Source: an uncultured Actinomycetes bacterium (GTDB taxonomy: Bacteria; Actinomycetota; Acidimicrobiia; IMCC26256; PALSA-555). Taken from it: 11,385 nucleotides of DNA. A program made the position numbers and the translations under genes. Position 1 is the stretch's first letter. Every line of letters starts with the position of its first letter. The notes below the pieces were generated by a model, which ran no database searches, was not told where the DNA came from, and saw only the letters and a program-made list of their open reading frames with translations. Of the stretch, positions 6,329-11,385 are shown in pieces. The DNA lies in contig CALEYV010000008.1 of NCBI GenBank assembly GCA_937927875.1, forward strand, positions 1-11,385, written 5' to 3'.

Positions 6329-7653
6329 CGCTCGACGGCGACGAGCGCGGCGGCGAGCCGATCGTCGTCGAGCGGGTCGACGGTGCGCAGGTCGCACACG
6401 ATCGCGTCGGCCTCGACCCGGGCGACGACGTCGCAGCGCCGCAGGGCGGCCATCCCGTCATCGGCCGACGCGACCTCGATCGCGACGCCGACGGACGGGA
6501 TCGCGAGGCCGGGCAGGGAGCCGCCGCCTGCCACCGCCTCGGTGTCGACCACCTTGGCGCCTGGCACCCGGGCCGCGAGGGCCTCCGCGCGAGCGGTCAG
6601 CGACTCGAGCGGCGCCGTCGCCATCCGCCAGAGCGGGATGCGGGTGGCGTCGCCATCGAGATAGGCGCCCGCGACCGCTTCGAGCGCCGCGAGCGTCACC
6701 TTGTCGGCCCGCACCGCGCGGGCGAGCGGATGGCGCGCGATCGCGCCGACCAGATCGGCCCGGCCGACCACGACCCCGGCCTGGGGGCCGCCGAGCAGCT
6801 TGTCGCCCGAGAAGGTGACGAGGGCGGCCCCGGCCGCGAGGGCCTGGCGGACGCCGGGCTCGTCGCGGAGCCACGTCGGCCGGTGGGGGAGCCAGGGTGT
6901 GGTCTCGTCGAGCAGGCCCGAGCCGGCGTCGACCATCACCGGCGGCCCGAGGCCGGCGAGCGCGGCGACCGGCGTCGACTCGGTGAACCCGATGAGCCGG
7001 TAGTTCGAGGCGTGGACCTTCAGGACCAGCGCCGTCTCGGGTCGCAGAGCCGCGTTGTAGTCGGCGAGCCGGGTCCGGTTCGTCGTGCCCACCTCGACCA
7101 GGCGGGCGCCTGATTCCTCCATGATCTCGGGGACGCGGAAGCCGCCGCCGATCTCCACCAGCTCGCCGCGCGAGACGAGGACCTCCCGGCCCCGGGCCAA
7201 GGCCCCGAGGGCGAGCAGCACCGCGGCGGCGTTGTTGTTGACGACGATCCCGGCTTCGGCGCCGGCCGCCCGGGCGAGGAGCCGGCCCGCGTGGTCGTGG
7301 CGGGAGCCGCGCCGCCCGGTCTCGAGCCGGAACTCGAGGTTCGAGTAGCCCCGGCCCACCGCGGCCGCGACCGCCAGGGCGTCGTCGCCGAGCGGCGCCC
7401 GCCCGAGGTTCGTGTGGAGAAGCACGCCGGTCGCGTTGACGACCGGTCGCAGCCGCCCCGCACGGAGCTGCGCCACGCGCCGGCGGGCGTCCGCCGCCAC
7501 CTGGTCGGGGTCGACGGCCTCGCCGCGCTCCAAGCGATCCCGCGCCGCGTCGAGGGCCTCGCGGGCGCACTCGACCAGCAGCCCGTGCGGCAGCCCGTCC
7601 AGATCCGCGAGCACGCGATCGACCGCGGGGAGCGCGCGGCGGGGATCCGTCAC
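6325..7653 (-). CDS. selA: L-seryl-tRNA(Sec) selenium transferase SelA
   Basis: SelA is the PLP enzyme that converts Ser-tRNA(Sec) to Sec-tRNA(Sec) using selenophosphate. The 442-residue protein has the N-terminal tRNA-binding helical region (about 1-65), the family motif NATGVLLHTNLGRAPL (73-88) and the VDAGSGL segment (241-247). The PLP lysine is K285 in FSGDKLLGGPQAG. GTG at 7651-7653 gives the usual N-terminus (DPRRALPAVDRVL, with LPAVDRVL very typical). No Shine-Dalgarno is seen; instead TACGCT lies six bases upstream, suggesting a leaderless transcript. The gene is first of a selA-selB operon. selD and selC must lie elsewhere if the pathway works. Divergent from the metallo-beta-lactamase-fold gene, with 171 bases between starts. 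Confidence 0.97.
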   Translation of the reverse strand: MTDPRRALPAVDRVLADLDGLPHGLLVECAREALDAARDRLERGEAVDPDQVAADARRRVAQLRAGRLRPVVNATGVLLHTNLGRAPLGDDALAVAAAVGRGYSNLEFRLETGRRGSRHDHAGRLLARAAGAEAGIVVNNNAAAVLLALGALARGREVLVSRGELVEIGGGFRVPEIMEESGARLVEVGTTNRTRLADYNAALRPETALVLKVHASNYRLIGFTESTPVAALAGLGPPVMVDAGSGLLDETTPWLPHRPTWLRDEPGVRQALAAGAALVTFSGDKLLGGPQAGVVVGRADLVGAIARHPLARAVRADKVTLAALEAVAGAYLDGDATRIPLWRMATAPLESLTARAEALAARVPGAKVVDTEAVAGGGSLPGLAIPSVGVAIEVASADDGMAALRRCDVVARVEADAIVCDLRTVDPLDDDRLAAALVAVER

Positions 7654-7659
7654 GGCACC

Positions 7660-7665
7660 AGCGTA
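7660..7665 (-). promoter_or_regulatory. Candidate -10 box for a leaderless selAB transcript
   Basis: TACGCT on the minus strand ends six bases before the selA GTG, the same geometry as at the response-regulator start. The absence of a ribosome binding site supports a leaderless message. No -35 box is convincing. Confidence 0.4.
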
Positions 7666-7685
7666 CGACGGTGCCGCGCGGCGAG

Positions 7686-7699
7686 TCGTGTGGTCACGA
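7686..7699. promoter_or_regulatory. Inverted repeat TCGTG-N4-CACGA in the selA / hydrolase gap
   Basis: The two 5-base arms form a 14-base site just upstream of the candidate promoter for the rightward gene and about 20 bases upstream of the selA -10 candidate. It resembles a two-fold operator, and the half-site is loosely like those of Crp-type regulators, but the identity of any binder is unknown. Confidence 0.35.
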
Positions 7700-7713
7700 T
7701 GCGAATCGATGCG
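7697..7713 (+). repeat. Tandem CGATGCG direct repeat, 10-base period
   Basis: CGATGCG occurs at 7697-7703 and again at 7707-7713, exactly one helical turn apart. It occupies the -35/spacer region of the TAGAAT box that follows. Tandem sites on one face of the helix are typical of activator binding; chance cannot be excluded. Confidence 0.35.
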
Positions 7714-7717
7714 CCCG

Positions 7718-7723
7718 TAGAAT
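7718..7723 (+). promoter_or_regulatory. Possible -10 box of the metallo-beta-lactamase-fold gene
   Basis: TAGAAT is close to the TATAAT consensus and stands out in this GC-rich gap. Transcription would start near 7730, giving a leader of about 95 bases that contains a 20-base palindrome. The -35 position (CACGAT at 17 bases) is poor, so the promoter may depend on an activator. Confidence 0.42.
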
Positions 7724-7774
7724 GTGCTGGTGCAGCGGCGCGATACAGCCACCACAGCGCGGATCGTCGAGCGA

Positions 7775-7794
7775 CAGCACGCGCGCGCGTGCTG
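7775..7794. repeat. 20-base perfect palindrome with alternating CG core
   Basis: CAGCACGCGCGCGCGTGCTG is its own reverse complement. Its central 16 bases strictly alternate purine and pyrimidine, a sequence able to adopt left-handed Z-DNA under supercoiling. It lies 30 bases before the start codon of the downstream gene, in the predicted leader. It may be an operator or an RNA hairpin. Confidence 0.7.
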
Positions 7795-7824
7795 CCGCCG
7801 AACGCGCCCCGGGGTGAACGGCTC

Positions 7825-8667
7825 ATGACCGACCTCACCCCCGGCGTCCCGAGCGCGCTGTCACCCCTCGTGCGGCGGGTGGTGGCGCCCAACCCGGGTC
7901 CGTTCACCGGCCCCGGCACCAACACCTACCTGGTCGGGATCGACGAGGTCGCCGTCATCGACCCCGGACCGGACACCAAGGCCCACATCGACGCGATCGT
8001 CGGGGCGTCGATGCGGGAGCGGGTCCGCTGGGTCGTGCTCACCCACACCCACCCCGACCACTGGCCGGGGACGGCCCGGCTCGTGAAGGCGACCGGCGCC
8101 GAGGTCCTCGCCTACGGCAAGCACCGGGACAAGGACGCCGACATCGTGCCGGACCGGGCCATCGGGGAGGGCGACACCATCGAGGGAAGCGAGTGGGGCC
8201 TCGACGTGCTCCACACGCCGGGCCACGCGCCGAACCATCTCTGCTTCCTGCTCGAGGAGGAGCGGGTGCTGTTCACGGGCGACACCGTCCTCGACGGCAT
8301 GTACTCGGTGGTCAATCCGGCTCGGGGCGGCGACATGGCGCGGTACGTGAAGACGCTCGAGCGGCTGCGGCGCCTGCGGCTGACGCGCATCTGCCCCGGA
8401 CACGGCGACGTGATCGACGATCCCAAGCCTCGCCTGGACGACTACCTCGCCCACCGCAAGCAGCGCGGCCAGCAGATCCTGCGGCTGGTGCGCAAGCACG
8501 ACGGCGTGAAGATCAAGGAGATCGTCGACGCCCTCTACGGGAGCGACGGCCTGCCCCCGGAGCTGATCGAAGCGGCCGGGTGGCAGGTGCATGCGCACCT
8601 GCTGGAGCTGAAGGCGGACGGCAAGGTCGTCGGCACGAGCGCGAAGGCGGCCTGGAAGGCCGCCTGA
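7825..8667 (+). CDS. Metallo-beta-lactamase-fold hydrolase with winged-helix tail (LACTB2-like)
   Basis: The 280-residue protein carries the metal motif HTHPDH (74-79), then H134 (TPGH), D153 (TGDT) and H193 (PGHGD), which together bind two metal ions. Residues about 213-278 match the small winged helix found after the hydrolase fold in LACTB2-type proteins (QQILRLV...EIVDALYG...VHAHLLEL). LACTB2 is an RNA endonuclease, so a nucleic-acid or thioester substrate is possible, but the substrate cannot be read from sequence. ATG at 7825 has GGGGTGA with about seven bases of spacing. An equivalent hydrolase (Rv3677c) lies near the Get3-like ATPases and whiB4 in M. tuberculosis, which suggests conserved neighbourhood. 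The gene ends two bases from mrp, convergently. Confidence 0.92.
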   Translation: MTDLTPGVPSALSPLVRRVVAPNPGPFTGPGTNTYLVGIDEVAVIDPGPDTKAHIDAIVGASMRERVRWVVLTHTHPDHWPGTARLVKATGAEVLAYGKHRDKDADIVPDRAIGEGDTIEGSEWGLDVLHTPGHAPNHLCFLLEEERVLFTGDTVLDGMYSVVNPARGGDMARYVKTLERLRRLRLTRICPGHGDVIDDPKPRLDDYLAHRKQRGQQILRLVRKHDGVKIKEIVDALYGSDGLPPELIEAAGWQVHAHLLELKADGKVVGTSAKAAWKAA

Positions 8668-8669
8668 CC

Positions 8670-9863
8670 TCAGCTGCCGGCGCGGCTGGCCAGCTCGAAG
8701 ATCCGGGCCGTGCAGCTGCTCATCTCGACCGGCGGCAGCAGCTCGGTCGCCACCCGGTCGGCGAGGGCCTCGAAGGCGAGGCTGGCCGGCCCGTCCGGCG
8801 CCCGCAGCGTCACCGGGTCGCCGGCGTCCCCACCGGCCGCGACCGCGGGCTCGAGCGGGACCTGGGCGACCAGCGGCGCCCCGACCTCGGCGGCCAGCGT
8901 CTGGCCGCCGCCCTCGCCGAACAGCGCGTACGACTGCCCGTCGGGGGTGACGAAGGCGCTCATGTTCTCGACCACGCCCATCACCTTCAGGAACGAGCGG
9001 TGGGCCATGTCGGCCACCCGGGCCGCCACCTTCTGGGCCGCGAGGGCCGGGGTCGTCACGACCAGCAGCTCGGTCTGGGGGAGCATCCGGGCCAGGCCCA
9101 TCTGGATGTCGCCGGTGCCGGGCGGCATGTCGATCAGCAGGTAGTCGAGCTCGCCCCACCGCACGTCGTGCAGGAACTGCTCGACGGCCCGGGTGAGGAT
9201 GAGGCCGCGCCACATCAGCGCCGACTGCTCGTCGTCGACGAGGAAGCCCATCGACACGACCTTGAGCAGGCCGGCCGGCCCGTCGGCGTCGAGCCGGTTC
9301 GGCACCGGGCGCGTGTTCGGGTCGATCTTGCCCTCGGCGCCGCCGAGGCGGCCCTCGACGCCGAGCATGCGCGGGACGCTGAACCCCCAGATGTCGGCGT
9401 CGAGCACGCCGACGGTGAGGCCGCGCGCCGCCAGCGCGACGGCGAGGTTCACGGTCACGGTCGACTTGCCGACGCCGCCCTTGCCGCTGGCGACGGCGAG
9501 GACGCGCGCGGAGGCCGGCACCTCGGTCGGCTCCGCGCTCTCGCGGGCGTTCCAGCGGGCCCGCTCCATCGCCTTCGTCTTCTGCTCGGCCGTCATCTCG
9601 CCGTACTCGACCTGCACGTCGGTGACACCCGGCAGCCCCCGGACCTTCGACTCGACGTCGGTCTTGATCTGGGTGCGAAGCGGGCAGCCGGCGGTGGTCA
9701 GTGCGACCCGAACCAGCACCGTGCCGTCGTCGCCGACCCGGACGTCGTCGACCATGCCGAGCTCCACGATGCTGACGTGGAGCTCGGGGTCCGAGACGCC
9801 GGCCAGGATGCGTCGGACGTCATCCGGGCTCGGGGCGCGAGCGGAGGAGGGGGCGGGGGTCAT
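8670..9863 (-). CDS. mrp: Mrp/ApbC-type Fe-S cluster carrier ATPase
   Basis: The 397-residue protein has an N-terminal MIP18/DUF59 domain (about 14-90, with the TTAGCP segment containing C60). A ParA/MinD-type ATPase follows: deviant Walker A GKGGVGKS (127-134), DAD at 155-157, and IDMPPGTGD (244-252). The family carries [4Fe-4S] clusters to client proteins. The CxxC pair that usually follows NMS is replaced by VTPD (305-308). From memory, mycobacterial Mrp also reads PDG there, so this looks like a lineage feature. ATG at 9863 is chosen because the promoter found upstream would start transcription near 9882, inside the longer TTG-start frame (9917). No Shine-Dalgarno is seen. It diverges from the SufR-like regulator, whose protein could control both. 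Confidence 0.95.
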   Translation of the reverse strand: MTPAPSSARAPSPDDVRRILAGVSDPELHVSIVELGMVDDVRVGDDGTVLVRVALTTAGCPLRTQIKTDVESKVRGLPGVTDVQVEYGEMTAEQKTKAMERARWNARESAEPTEVPASARVLAVASGKGGVGKSTVTVNLAVALAARGLTVGVLDADIWGFSVPRMLGVEGRLGGAEGKIDPNTRPVPNRLDADGPAGLLKVVSMGFLVDDEQSALMWRGLILTRAVEQFLHDVRWGELDYLLIDMPPGTGDIQMGLARMLPQTELLVVTTPALAAQKVAARVADMAHRSFLKVMGVVENMSAFVTPDGQSYALFGEGGGQTLAAEVGAPLVAQVPLEPAVAAGGDAGDPVTLRAPDGPASLAFEALADRVATELLPPVEMSSCTARIFELASRAGS

Positions 9864-9885
9864 CGGCGAATAAAACCAGTCTCCC

Positions 9886-9914
9886 TTGAAAATATGCCCA
9901 GAGCGAGGTACCGT
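9886..9914 (+). promoter_or_regulatory. Promoter of the SufR-like operon (leaderless)
   Basis: TTGAAA (9886-9891), a 17-base spacer and TACCGT (9909-9914) form a good sigma-70-type promoter. The GTG start codon begins nine bases after the -10 box, so the transcript should start at or within one or two bases of GTG, without a leader. It overlaps the oppositely directed mrp promoter. Confidence 0.6.
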
Positions 9915-9917
9915 CAA
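9889..9917 (-). promoter_or_regulatory. Promoter of mrp
   Basis: Read on the minus strand, TTGACG (9917-9912), exactly 17 bases and TATTTT (9894-9889) make the strongest promoter in the window. Start of transcription is expected near 9882, giving an mrp leader of about 19 bases. Its -10 overlaps the -35 of the rightward promoter and its -35 overlaps that promoter's -10. Confidence 0.68.
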
Positions 9918-9922
9918 CCCTC

Positions 9923-10597
9923 GTGATCGACCTGGGCGTGCTCAAGGCCCTGGCCGACGAGACCCGCTACGCCGTCTACCGGGAGCTCGCCTCGTCGCCC
10001 CAGCCCCTGTCGGCGCCCGAGCTCGCCGACCGGCTCGGCGTCCACGCCAACACCGTCCGCCTGCACTTGGAGCGCCTCCGCGACGCCGGGCTCGTCGACG
10101 CCGAGGCCGCGCACCGGGGCACGGTCGGGCGCCCGCAGCACCTCTACTTCCTCGCGCCCGGGGCGCCGAGCCTGGGGTTCGACCCGCCCGCCCACGCGCT
10201 GCTGGCCGGCCTTCTGGCCGCCCTCGCCGAGCGGGTCGGCGCCGACCACGAGGACGCCGCCGACACCGGCCACGCCTGGGGTGCCGAGGCGGCCCGCCGG
10301 ACCCGGAGCCGCTCGTGCGTCCGGGCGCTGGCGGCCGAGCTGGAGCAGCTCGGCTTCGAGCCCGCGGTCGCACCCGGCGACGGCACGTCGGAGGGCGCGG
10401 TGCGCATCGACTTCCTCCACTGCCCGTTCCGGGAGCTCGCGGAGGCGTACCCGGAGCTCGTCTGCAACCTGCACCGGGGGCTCTGCGAGGGTCTCGTCGA
10501 CGAGCTGGGCGGGGGAAGCGTCGAAGAGTTCGCGACGTTGTACGACCATGAGCCGTGCCACGTCACCGTGGACGCCGGCGTTTCGAACGACCGGTAG
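9923..10597 (+). CDS. SufR-like Fe-S-sensing HTH regulator (ArsR/COG2345 type)
   Basis: The 224-residue protein begins with a winged helix-turn-helix (about 3-78: LADETRYAVYRELA, then LADRLGVHANTVRLHLERL), and its C-terminal half carries cysteines C167 (HCPF), C181, C188 and C212 (EPCHV). This spacing is typical of SufR-type repressors, in which C-terminal cysteines ligate an Fe-S cluster and the cluster-bound form represses Fe-S assembly genes. The start is GTG at 9923, just after a promoter -10 box, so it is likely leaderless. The A-type Fe-S carrier follows 21 bases downstream in the same operon and mrp diverges upstream, which supports control of Fe-S supply with autoregulation. No suf operon is in the window, so the specific name SufR is not certain. 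Confidence 0.88.
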   Translation: MIDLGVLKALADETRYAVYRELASSPQPLSAPELADRLGVHANTVRLHLERLRDAGLVDAEAAHRGTVGRPQHLYFLAPGAPSLGFDPPAHALLAGLLAALAERVGADHEDAADTGHAWGAEAARRTRSRSCVRALAAELEQLGFEPAVAPGDGTSEGAVRIDFLHCPFRELAEAYPELVCNLHRGLCEGLVDELGGGSVEEFATLYDHEPCHVTVDAGVSNDR

Positions 10598-10618
10598 GCT
10601 GAGCAGCGGAGGCAAAGC

Positions 10619-10975
10619 ATGTCGATGTTCCAGGTCACCGACGCCAGCTTGGTGTTCAACCTCACCGACTCGGCGGCCGACAAGGTCCGCTCGCTGATCG
10701 ACGCCGAGCAGAGCGCGGAGCCACTCGCGCTCCGCGTCGCGGTCCGCCCCGGCGGGTGCTCGGGCTACAGCTACGAGATGTTCTTCGACGCCGACATCGC
10801 CGAGGATGACGTCCGCACCGAGCAGGCCGGCGTGCAGGTTGTGATCGACCCGGCCAGCTTCCAGCTCCTGAAGGGCGCGTCCCTCGACTACAAGGACGGG
10901 CTGCAGGGCGCCGGGTTCGCGATCAGCAACCCCAACGCCGAGCGGTCCTGCGGCTGCGGCCAGTCCTTCTCCTAA
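10619..10975 (+). CDS. A-type Fe-S carrier (HesB/IscA/ErpA family)
   Basis: The 118-residue protein matches A-type carriers in length and holds the three conserved cysteines: C47 in RPGGCSGYSYEM, and C111 and C113 in the C-terminal SCGCGQSF. These bind an Fe-S cluster for transfer to client proteins. ATG at 10619 has a near-perfect GGAGG six bases upstream; the ATG two codons later is too far from it. It lies 21 bases after the SufR-like gene and is almost certainly co-transcribed. All family cysteines are encoded as Cys. This is relevant because HesB-like selenoproteins exist and selA/selB are nearby, but no in-frame TGA is used here. Whether it is the ErpA or IscA/SufA functional type cannot be decided. 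Confidence 0.95.
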   Translation: MSMFQVTDASLVFNLTDSAADKVRSLIDAEQSAEPLALRVAVRPGGCSGYSYEMFFDADIAEDDVRTEQAGVQVVIDPASFQLLKGASLDYKDGLQGAGFAISNPNAERSCGCGQSFS

Positions 10976-11033
10976 CCAGCCGGTCAACCGCTCCCTACGC
11001 CCGGCTTCGACCGCGATACCGGCGCTCACGCAG

Positions 11034-11069
11034 CGTCGCGGCGTCCGTCCAATCCTGTTTTTCGCGACG
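11034..11069. repeat. Inverted repeat CGTCGCG-N22-CGCGACG
   Basis: The seven-base arms at 11034-11040 and 11063-11069 flank a region containing CTGTTTTT. The long loop and the T-run inside the loop make an intrinsic terminator unlikely. The rest of the 169-base gap between the Fe-S carrier and the next gene holds only a weak promoter candidate. Confidence 0.3.
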
Positions 11070-11078
11070 TGATCGGGT

Positions 11079-11084
11079 TACGCT
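11079..11084 (+). promoter_or_regulatory. Weak -10 candidate before the Pro/Lys-rich gene
   Basis: TACGCT is preceded at 17 bases by TGTTTT, a poor -35 match. A start near 11091 would give a leader of about 54 bases before the ATG at 11145. Confidence 0.25.
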
Positions 11085-11144
11085 ACGCGGCACTCGCGTG
11101 ATTCGTTGCCGCGCGAGCACGCCGGCTTGAAGGGAGCAACGCTC

Positions 11145-11385
11145 ATGTCATCGACCTGGCCACCGGGCCCGCCCCTTGGTGGGCCGTCGACACCTCCGAG
11201 TCCGCCCCCGCCCCGGCCCTGGGAGCCGCCGACGCCGACGGCGCCCTCACCGGCGCCCGCGGGCCCGTCGGCTTCCAAGCCGGCCAAGAAGCGCCCGGCG
11301 AAGAAGCGCGCCGCCAAGAAGCGGGTCGCCAAGAAGCGGGTCGCCAAGAAGCGCGTGGCCAAGAAGCGCCCCGCGAAGCGCAAGG
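11145..11385 (+). CDS. Proline-rich protein with basic pentapeptide repeats (partial)
   Basis: Only the first 80 codons are present; the gene runs off the window. ATG at 11145 has AGGGAG eight bases upstream. Residues 1-45 are dominated by proline (PPGPP, PPSPPPPRP, PTPTAPSPAPAG) and look disordered. From residue 47 six tandem copies of AKKRX (X = P, A, V) follow. Such tails occur in actinobacterial nucleoid proteins (histone H1-like, HupB-like) and bind DNA or polyphosphate nonspecifically, but in those the tail usually follows a folded domain, whereas here it comes early, after a proline-rich segment. What follows the repeat is not visible, so the function is not assigned; a membrane or DNA-associated protein are both possible. 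Confidence 0.8.
   Translation, partial: MSSTWPPGPPLGGPSTPPSPPPPRPWEPPTPTAPSPAPAGPSASKPAKKRPAKKRAAKKRVAKKRVAKKRVAKKRPAKRK
11283..11372 (+). repeat. Six tandem 15-base repeats encoding AKKR(P/A/V)
   Basis: Units of the form GCC-AAG-AAG-CGC-NNN repeat six times in frame, with only silent changes (GCC/GCG, CGC/CGG) and variation in the fifth codon (CCG, GCC, GTC, GTC, GTG, CCC). A degenerate unit (GCG-AAG-CGC-AAG) follows to the window end. The near identity at DNA level indicates growth by slippage or unequal recombination. Confidence 0.92.

Noticed and set aside
4910..6664. 584-codon rightward open frame opposite selB/selA
   Set aside because: It is antisense to two well-identified genes; long antisense frames are expected at this GC content and the translation resembles no family.
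9864..9917. TTG start at 9917 adding 18 residues to Mrp
   Set aside because: A near-consensus promoter for mrp occupies 9889-9917 and would start RNA downstream of that TTG.
8193..9926. 577-codon rightward frame across the hydrolase and mrp
   Set aside because: It lies in another frame of the hydrolase and antisense to mrp, with a low-complexity translation.
10978..11006. AGCCGG...CCGGCT as terminator of the Fe-S carrier operon
   Set aside because: A six-base stem with a 17-base loop and no following T-run.
9914..11029. 371-codon leftward frame opposite the SufR-like and A-type carrier genes
   Set aside because: Antisense to two recognised genes; no recognisable domain.
11283..11372. CRISPR-like array
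   Set aside because: The repeats are 15-base coding units without spacers.

Overview
The window is very GC-rich, uses many GTG starts and carries a WhiB-family regulator, so it comes from an actinomycete. Gene content and order suggest a deep-branching high-GC lineage such as Acidimicrobiia, but that placement is inference. It is an ordinary, densely packed chromosomal region: ten complete protein genes, one protein gene cut by the right edge and one tRNA cut by the left edge. I see no insertion sequence, phage gene or CRISPR array. No gene-free stretch exceeds about 170 bases.

Left block (1-4533): a tRNA-Pro(CGG) and a small single-domain response regulator lie on the minus strand, downstream of two overlapping ArsA/Get3-like ATPase genes (relatives of mycobacterial Rv3679/Rv3680, BagA/BagB). 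Diverging from these, with only 24 bases between start codons, is a secreted/membrane NfeD-family protein. It has lost the catalytic serine and contains no lysine at all. A short WhiB Fe-S regulator follows. ATPase pair, WhiB and (further right) a metallo-beta-lactamase-fold hydrolase together recall the M. tuberculosis Rv3677c-Rv3680-whiB4 neighbourhood.

Middle block (4535-7653): selA and selB, the enzyme that makes Sec-tRNA and the elongation factor that delivers it, form a two-gene minus-strand operon with a GTGA overlap. Neither selC (tRNA-Sec), selD nor an obvious selenoprotein gene is present.

Right block (7825-10975): a metallo-beta-lactamase-fold protein with a winged-helix tail converges on an Mrp-type Fe-S carrier ATPase. 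Mrp diverges from a cysteine-rich SufR-like regulator and an A-type (HesB/IscA) Fe-S carrier. The Mrp/SufR gap holds two near-consensus promoters on opposite strands, in which each -10 overlaps the other's -35. This block looks like an Fe-S cluster supply module that senses its own product. The window ends inside a gene for a proline-rich protein with a lysine/arginine pentapeptide repeat tail.

Two features recur. Convergent gene pairs are separated by 1-2 bases, leaving no room for terminators. Several GTG-start genes have a TANNNT box 6-8 bases before the start codon, which predicts leaderless transcripts. No wholly new system is evident; the most unusual points are the NfeD pseudoprotease and the interleaved bidirectional promoter.
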